Assembly (NCBI RefSeq): GCF_014472415.1
Contig: NZ_JACSZV010000005.1
Span: 1-64,000 of the forward strand
Origin: Pseudomonas sp. N40(2020)
Lineage (GTDB): Bacteria; Pseudomonadota; Gammaproteobacteria; Pseudomonadales; Pseudomonadaceae
Direction: 5' to 3'
DNA: 64,000 bases
Position numbers and translations under genes: made by a program. Below are positions 59,921 through 64,000 of the stretch, in pieces (within the stretch, counting starts at the first letter, position 1; each line of letters begins with the position of its first letter). Under the pieces are notes generated by a model that worked only from the letters and a program-made list of their open reading frames with translations, searched no databases and was not told where the DNA came from.

Positions 59921-60012
59921 CCGGCCTCTTCGCGAGCAGGCTCGCTCCCACACTGTTGCGGCGTCGATCACAAATCCCCCTGTGGGAGCGAGCCTGCTCG
60001 CGAAAGCGGCCG
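59921..60012. repeat. REPIN: two inverted REP elements
   Basis: TTCGCGAGCAGGCTCGCTCC (from 59929) and its complement from about 59982 form an inverted pair around a 30-base spacer; both contain GTGGGAGCGAGC. It sits between rssC and tal and is a REP class different from the one at 43177. Confidence 0.92.
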
Positions 60013-60042
60013 CAAGATCACCAAGAATTTCCCAGCAGCCAC

Positions 60043-60079
60043 AAAAAAGGGCGAACCCAAACGGGTTCGCCCTTTTTGC
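60043..60079. terminator. bidirectional terminator at the end of tal
   Basis: AAAAAAGGGCGAACCC, loop, GGGTTCGCCCTTTTT. It stops tal from the right and could act on the left side too. Confidence 0.93.
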
Positions 60080-60095
60080 ATTCCAGCGACTCAGA

Positions 60096-61022
60096 TCACA
60101 GCTTGGCTTGCAGCAATGCCTCAAGCTTTTCCTGATCACGGGCAAACTGACGGATGCCTTCAGCCAGTTTCTCGGTGGCCATCGCGTCTTCGTTGGACAA
60201 CCAGCGGAACTGCGCTGCGTTCAGGCTCAGACGCGCTTCACCGGCATGACCCGGCGCCAGTTTGCGCTCCAGCTTGCCGGTGTCTGCCGCCAGCTTGTCG
60301 ATCAGATCCGGGCTGATGGTCAGGCGGTCGCAGCCGGCCAGTTGTTCAATCTGGTTCAGGTTACGGAAGCTCGCACCCATCACCACGGTCTTGTAGTCAT
60401 TGGCCTTGTAGTAGTTGTAGATGCGCGTAACCGACTGCACGCCCGGATCATCGGCACCGGTGTAGTCGTTGCCGTTGGCCTTTTTGTACCAGTCGTAGAT
60501 GCGGCCCACGAACGGCGAGATCAGGAACACGCCAGCATCGGCGCACGCAGCAGCTTGTGCGAAGGAGAACAGCAGGGTCAGGTTGGTCTGAATGCCTTCC
60601 TTCTCCAGCACTTCGGCCGCGCGGATACCTTCCCAGGTCGAGGCGATCTTGATCAGTACGCGGTCGCGGCCAATGCCGGCCTTGTCATACAGCTCGATCA
60701 GGCGATGCGCGCGTTTCAGCACGGCGTCTTTATCGAACGACAGGCGCGCATCCACTTCAGTGGAGATACGGCCTGGAATCACTTTGAGGATTTCCTGACC
60801 CACCGCGACGCCAAAACGGTCGCTGGCCAGGCCCACATCGCCCTTGCAGTCGCTGACGCAGGCGTTCAGCAGCTCGGCGTAAGCAGGAATGGCCGCTGCC
60901 TTGAGCAGAAGGGAAGGGTTGGTGGTGGCGTCGACCGGCTTGACCCGGGCAATCGCTTCGAAGTCGCCGGTGTCGGCAACCACGGTGGTCATTTGTTTGA
61001 GTTGTTCCAGCTTGGAAGTCAT
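60096..61022 (-). CDS. tal: transaldolase
   Basis: Pentose-phosphate enzyme of 308 residues that moves a dihydroxyacetone unit between sugar phosphates. Schiff base K125 lies in [10 protein letters not shown], and the phosphate-binding S-F-R-N and G-A-S-F-R are present. The ATG at 61022 gives the family length; 28 in-frame codons upstream are not part of the enzyme. Position matches P. aeruginosa PA2796. Confidence 0.97.
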   Translation of the reverse strand: MTSKLEQLKQMTTVVADTGDFEAIARVKPVDATTNPSLLLKAAAIPAYAELLNACVSDCKGDVGLASDRFGVAVGQEILKVIPGRISTEVDARLSFDKDAVLKRAHRLIELYDKAGIGRDRVLIKIASTWEGIRAAEVLEKEGIQTNLTLLFSFAQAAACADAGVFLISPFVGRIYDWYKKANGNDYTGADDPGVQSVTRIYNYYKANDYKTVVMGASFRNLNQIEQLAGCDRLTISPDLIDKLAADTGKLERKLAPGHAGEARLSLNAAQFRWLSNEDAMATEKLAEGIRQFARDQEKLEALLQAKL

Positions 61023-61224
61023 GTGTGTGCTCTGTCCTGTGGGTTTGACGACATTACCCGAGCGCTGACAGCCACTCAAGGGCGGGTGCGTGTATCGACG
61101 GCCCATGCGGCAACAACCTGAAAACGATTGTTTGAAAGGTAGGGCGCGGTATCGATGAATACGATGCCAAAACCGCTCACAGGTTCAACGCAACTGACCT
61201 GCGTACAGATCAGTCGCGCATGGC

Positions 61225-62187
61225 CTACTGCGCGTTCAATTGAGTGGCGGCGGCCATTTTTGCCGGTTTCGGTTGCCCGCCCGAGGTCAGCAGGCCGAAG
61301 TTTTTCTCGCGATCGTTACTGCCCGAGTCACTGTTCTTCCATTCGTATATCGATGTCAGCGGGATGTTGAGTCTTTTTACATCGGCGATGAATGCGCTGA
61401 TTTTGTTGGCTTGTCCGTCATTGCCACCGTTGGAGGTGAGCGCCGAGATGCCCCATTCACTGATGACGCCGGGCAGGTGGAAGTTCTGCTGGATGAAGGT
61501 CTGCGCATTGCTGATCTGCGTGGCGGTCATGCCGTAGGGGTGATAGGAGATCGCGTTGAGGCATTTCGGGTATTCACTGACGATGCGGCTCAGCGCCACG
61601 GTTGAAGCAGAGCCGGCAGTCGGTGGCCGGGCGAAACCGTAGCCGACCCGTGGCGTCGATTGCGGTTTGTCCTGCAGCGACTTGCACACCGCGCTCATGA
61701 ACGGCACGAACGTCGTGTCGAAATTGCGAGTCGGCCAATAGGTTTCAAGGTCCGGCTCATTCCAGATTTCAATCGCCGCCAATTGCGCGCTGTAGGTTGT
61801 CTCCAGACCGGTCAGCGCGTTGGCAAAGGATTCGCCAGCCGTTGCCAGTTCAGCGCTATTGCCTGACGCCGAGGTCAGCGGCTTGATGGCGCGCACGGTC
61901 AGCAAAACTGGCAGGCCAGCGGATTTGGCCGCTGCAAAGGCATCACTGACCTGCTTCTGATAGGCCTTGGCGCTCAGGCTGTCGCTCCACACGCCGAAGC
62001 GCACAAAACTGAATCCTGCTTCTTTGATGTGTGCGGCATCTTCGGCGGTGAAGTTCTGGATCTTCACCTGAACACCGATGGTTCTGGCGGGGAGGTTGGG
62101 GAACAGTTCACTGGCGTGAACCTGCGTCGCGGCACTGAGCGCCAGTAACACTGAGGCGCTGAGCCGTTTGAGATGGGCTGATTTCAT
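61225..62187 (-). CDS. secreted glycoside hydrolase (clan GH-A type)
   Basis: Exported enzyme of 320 residues with a signal peptide (about 25 residues, ending H-A-S). A TIM-barrel fold is shown by the acid/base E144 in E-I-W-N-E-P-D and nucleophile E244 in V-I-S-E-W-G-I, the pair of GH5/GH39-like hydrolases. Because the exopolysaccharide cluster begins beside it, its likely substrate is that polymer, for trimming or release; this is inferred. GGGAG is placed before the ATG at 62187. Confidence 0.85.
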   Translation of the reverse strand: MKSAHLKRLSASVLLALSAATQVHASELFPNLPARTIGVQVKIQNFTAEDAAHIKEAGFSFVRFGVWSDSLSAKAYQKQVSDAFAAAKSAGLPVLLTVRAIKPLTSASGNSAELATAGESFANALTGLETTYSAQLAAIEIWNEPDLETYWPTRNFDTTFVPFMSAVCKSLQDKPQSTPRVGYGFARPPTAGSASTVALSRIVSEYPKCLNAISYHPYGMTATQISNAQTFIQQNFHLPGVISEWGISALTSNGGNDGQANKISAFIADVKRLNIPLTSIYEWKNSDSGSNDREKNFGLLTSGGQPKPAKMAAATQLNAQ

Positions 62188-62476
62188 GTCGGTTCTCCCG
62201 ATGGGAATGACAACGGCGAATAGTTATCTTGTTACATGAATTACGAAACTAACAACGACGCTTAGTGCGCAAATGTTATTTATTGTCAGGAAGTCATTAT
62301 CCGAAAATCACAGTTATTTTTAGTCCGGTAATTCTGGTTGGGGCGCTTTTGGGCCTGTGGTACTTAATACGCTGTAGTAACAGGGCGAATCTATTTCTGA
62401 GTGCATGAAGATCTAGTGGGTTCATTAAAGTTCGCTCTAGATGTTGGCAGTTTGATATTACACAGGAAAGTAAACC
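62188..62476. promoter_or_regulatory. AT-rich divergent region before the exopolysaccharide genes
   Basis: 289 bases, lower in GC than neighbours. It contains an inverted repeat ATCTAG (62411-62416) with CTAGAT (62437-62442). No ORF and no clear ops/JUMPstart element. It should hold the promoters of the GH gene and of the EPS operon. Confidence 0.55.
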
Positions 62477-62917
62477 TTGTTCAAAAAGATCCTTGTCGTC
62501 TGCGTGGGCAATATATGCCGAAGTCCGACAGCAGAACTTCTGCTGCGTAACGCGCTGGCGCCTTCAACGATCTCGGTGACCTCCGCAGGCCTCGCTGCAC
62601 GTGTCGGCGAAGGCGTTGAAGCCTCGGCGCGGCAGGTGCTGGAGGATCACGGGCACAGTGCCCAGGGGTTTCAGGCGCGGCAACTGACAGCCGACATCGT
62701 CAATGAATCAGACCTGATTCTGGTCATGGAAAAACAACACGTAAATCAAGTATTGAAAATTGCCTCTCACGCGAGAGGCAAAGTGTTTTTGCTCGGCAAG
62801 TGGCAGAGCGAGCGCGAAATACAAGATCCCTATCGTCAAGGCAAGGCCGCTTTTATTCATGCCCATGCATTGATTGAAGATGCTGTCAGCTCATGGGCAC
62901 AACGTCTCGCACGTTGA
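62477..62917 (+). CDS. low-molecular-weight protein tyrosine phosphatase (Wzb type)
   Basis: 146-residue phosphatase. The active-site loop C9-V-G-N-I-C-R15 (C-X5-R) and the acid motif D-P-Y-R are intact. In exopolysaccharide clusters it dephosphorylates the Wzc kinase encoded just downstream. It starts with TTG at 62477, eight bases after AGGAAAG; no ATG fits the family N-terminus. Confidence 0.93.
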   Translation: MFKKILVVCVGNICRSPTAELLLRNALAPSTISVTSAGLAARVGEGVEASARQVLEDHGHSAQGFQARQLTADIVNESDLILVMEKQHVNQVLKIASHARGKVFLLGKWQSEREIQDPYRQGKAAFIHAHALIEDAVSSWAQRLAR

Positions 62918-62956
62918 TGAATATTCTTCAGATCAGTGAATGGTAAGAACAGACTT

Positions 62957-64000
62957 ATGCAGTTACCGTCAGTAATCGCCAGCCGTGATAACGATCAAGA
63001 CAGTATTGATCTGCTCGGCATATTCGGCAGTTTGATTGACCAGAAGTGGTTGATCGGCGCGTTCACCGGCGCCTTCATGGCCGCCGGTGTTGCCTATGCA
63101 GTGTTGGCCACGCCCGTGTACCTGGCGAACGCGCTGGTGCAGGTCGAACCGAAAAAGAACGACATGCTCGGGTTTTCCGACCTCAACAGCATGCTCGGTG
63201 GGCAATCGCCGTCGGTGACCGAAATCGGCATCATCAAGTCCCGCGCAGTGATCGGCAAAACCGTCGATGACCTGCGTCTGGATATCGATGTCACTCCCAA
63301 CCGGTTCCCGGTTATTGGCGGTTTTCTCGCCCGCCGTTATCGCGGCGAAACCGAGTTAAGCGTCGCGCCGCCGCGTTTCGGCTTCAACAGCTACGCGTGG
63401 GGCGGTGAGCGTGTGGACATCGCCCGGCTCAACCTGCCGAAAGAGCTGTTGGGCAAGAAGCTTACGCTGATCGCCGGTGAGCAAAATCACTTTCAGTTGT
63501 TCGATGAGAACGACAATTTGCTGGTCGACGGCGTCACCGGCGAAGCCTTCGCTCAAGACGGTATTGAAGGCCTGATCGCGCAGCTTTCGGCCAACCCCGG
63601 CACGCGTTTCGAAGTGGTGCGTAATCCACGGATTGTGACCATCCAGAGCTACCAGGATGCGTTGGATATCACTGAACAGGGCAAAGAGTCGGGAATTATT
63701 CGTCTGGCGCTGGCCAGCTCCGATGCGCCTGAGGCGGTGAAGATCCTCAACAAGATTGCCGCGCTCTACGTTGAACAGAACGTGCGACGCACCTCGGCTG
63801 AAGCGGCGCAAAGCCTGGCTTTTCTGCAAAGCCAGTTACCGCAGGTCAAACGCGATCTGGCCAAGGCCAGCGATGCGCTCAACGCCTACCAGACTCACGG
63901 CAAAACCGTGAATATCTCTCTGGAAACCCAATCGGTGCTCGGTCAGTCCGTGGCGCTCGAAACGCGAATTTCCGAGCTGAAAATGCAGCAGGCGGAGATG
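62957..64000 (+). CDS. Wzc-like polysaccharide co-polymerase/tyrosine kinase, 5' part
   Basis: 348 codons are visible; the gene runs off the right edge. The N-terminus has one membrane helix (about residues 32-52) and the Wzz-type chain-length domain (P-V-Y-L-A-N-A-L-V-Q-V, then D-L-N-S-M-L-G-G), and a long coiled-coil begins near residue 275. The kinase part must lie to the right. The ATG at 62957 comes 39 bases after the phosphatase gene, so the two are probably one operon. Confidence 0.9.
   Translation, partial: MQLPSVIASRDNDQDSIDLLGIFGSLIDQKWLIGAFTGAFMAAGVAYAVLATPVYLANALVQVEPKKNDMLGFSDLNSMLGGQSPSVTEIGIIKSRAVIGKTVDDLRLDIDVTPNRFPVIGGFLARRYRGETELSVAPPRFGFNSYAWGGERVDIARLNLPKELLGKKLTLIAGEQNHFQLFDENDNLLVDGVTGEAFAQDGIEGLIAQLSANPGTRFEVVRNPRIVTIQSYQDALDITEQGKESGIIRLALASSDAPEAVKILNKIAALYVEQNVRRTSAEAAQSLAFLQSQLPQVKRDLAKASDALNAYQTHGKTVNISLETQSVLGQSVALETRISELKMQQAEM

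Noticed and set aside
62340..62400. Possible JUMPstart/ops element before the exopolysaccharide genes
   Set aside because: Sequence around CTGTGGTAC and CTGTAGTAAC is only loosely like the RfaH ops core GGCGGTAG; too weak to call.

Overview
The window is a stretch of chromosome from a fluorescent Pseudomonas, most likely the P. fluorescens group. The evidence is the 5S rRNA and leader sequence, GC-rich genes, Pseudomonas-type REP/REPIN palindromes, and gene order that follows known P. aeruginosa blocks: slt-uup-usp-fadBA-topA-sulA-lexA-psrA-nagZ-mtip, mfd-gap, apbE-sth-GDPD-PilZ-lolCDE, and copSR-cupredoxin-queF-HAD-mlaA-PilZ-rssB-rssC-tal. It is almost entirely core genome. I see no prophage, insertion sequence, CRISPR array or tRNA.

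Layout. 1-325: last bases of a 23S rRNA gene, the 5S gene and its terminator. 400-7330: a second PBP2-type transpeptidase, an uncharacterised protein, an LprI-like protein, an SRPBCC protein, an Rsm-family regulatory RNA read from hairpin structure (about 4403-4520) and aconitase A. 7554-18089: rlmM, tusA, a MATE pump, pdxB, an ABCB exporter, soluble lytic transglycosylase and Uup. 18162-31158: UspA, the fatty-acid oxidation complex fadBA, topA, the SOS pair lexA-sulA, the fatty-acid-sensing repressor psrA, nagZ and methylthioinosine phosphorylase. 31175-37238: two large SWIM/SNF2 helicases, convergent and clearly paralogous. 37250-45682: csiV-mfd, a long-form GAPDH, an MHS-type symporter and an ApbE lipoprotein. 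45880-51979: transhydrogenase, GDPD, PilZ protein and the LolCDE lipoprotein exporter. 52033-61022: copper two-component system with a divergent cupredoxin, queF, DUF4404, a degenerate HAD protein, mlaA, PilZ, rssB-rssC and transaldolase. 61225-64000: a secreted glycoside hydrolase and the start of an exopolysaccharide cluster (tyrosine phosphatase and Wzc-like kinase, cut by the window edge).

How the genes work together. Several themes recur. Envelope building and traffic: PBP2, Slt, NagZ, CsiV, LolCDE, MlaA, LprI. Fatty acid metabolism and its sensor: FadBA under PsrA, whose own promoter carries two overlapping PsrA-type palindromes. DNA repair: LexA/SulA, Mfd, TopA, SNF2 helicases. Post-transcriptional and stress control: Rsm RNA, RssB/RssC, UspA, PilZ proteins. 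The least described items are the Rsm-type RNA upstream of acnA, the face-to-face helicase pair, the HAD protein that has lost its nucleophile, and the ApbE flavinyltransferase standing without the nqr genes that flank it in P. aeruginosa. No wholly new multi-gene system could be supported from the sequence.
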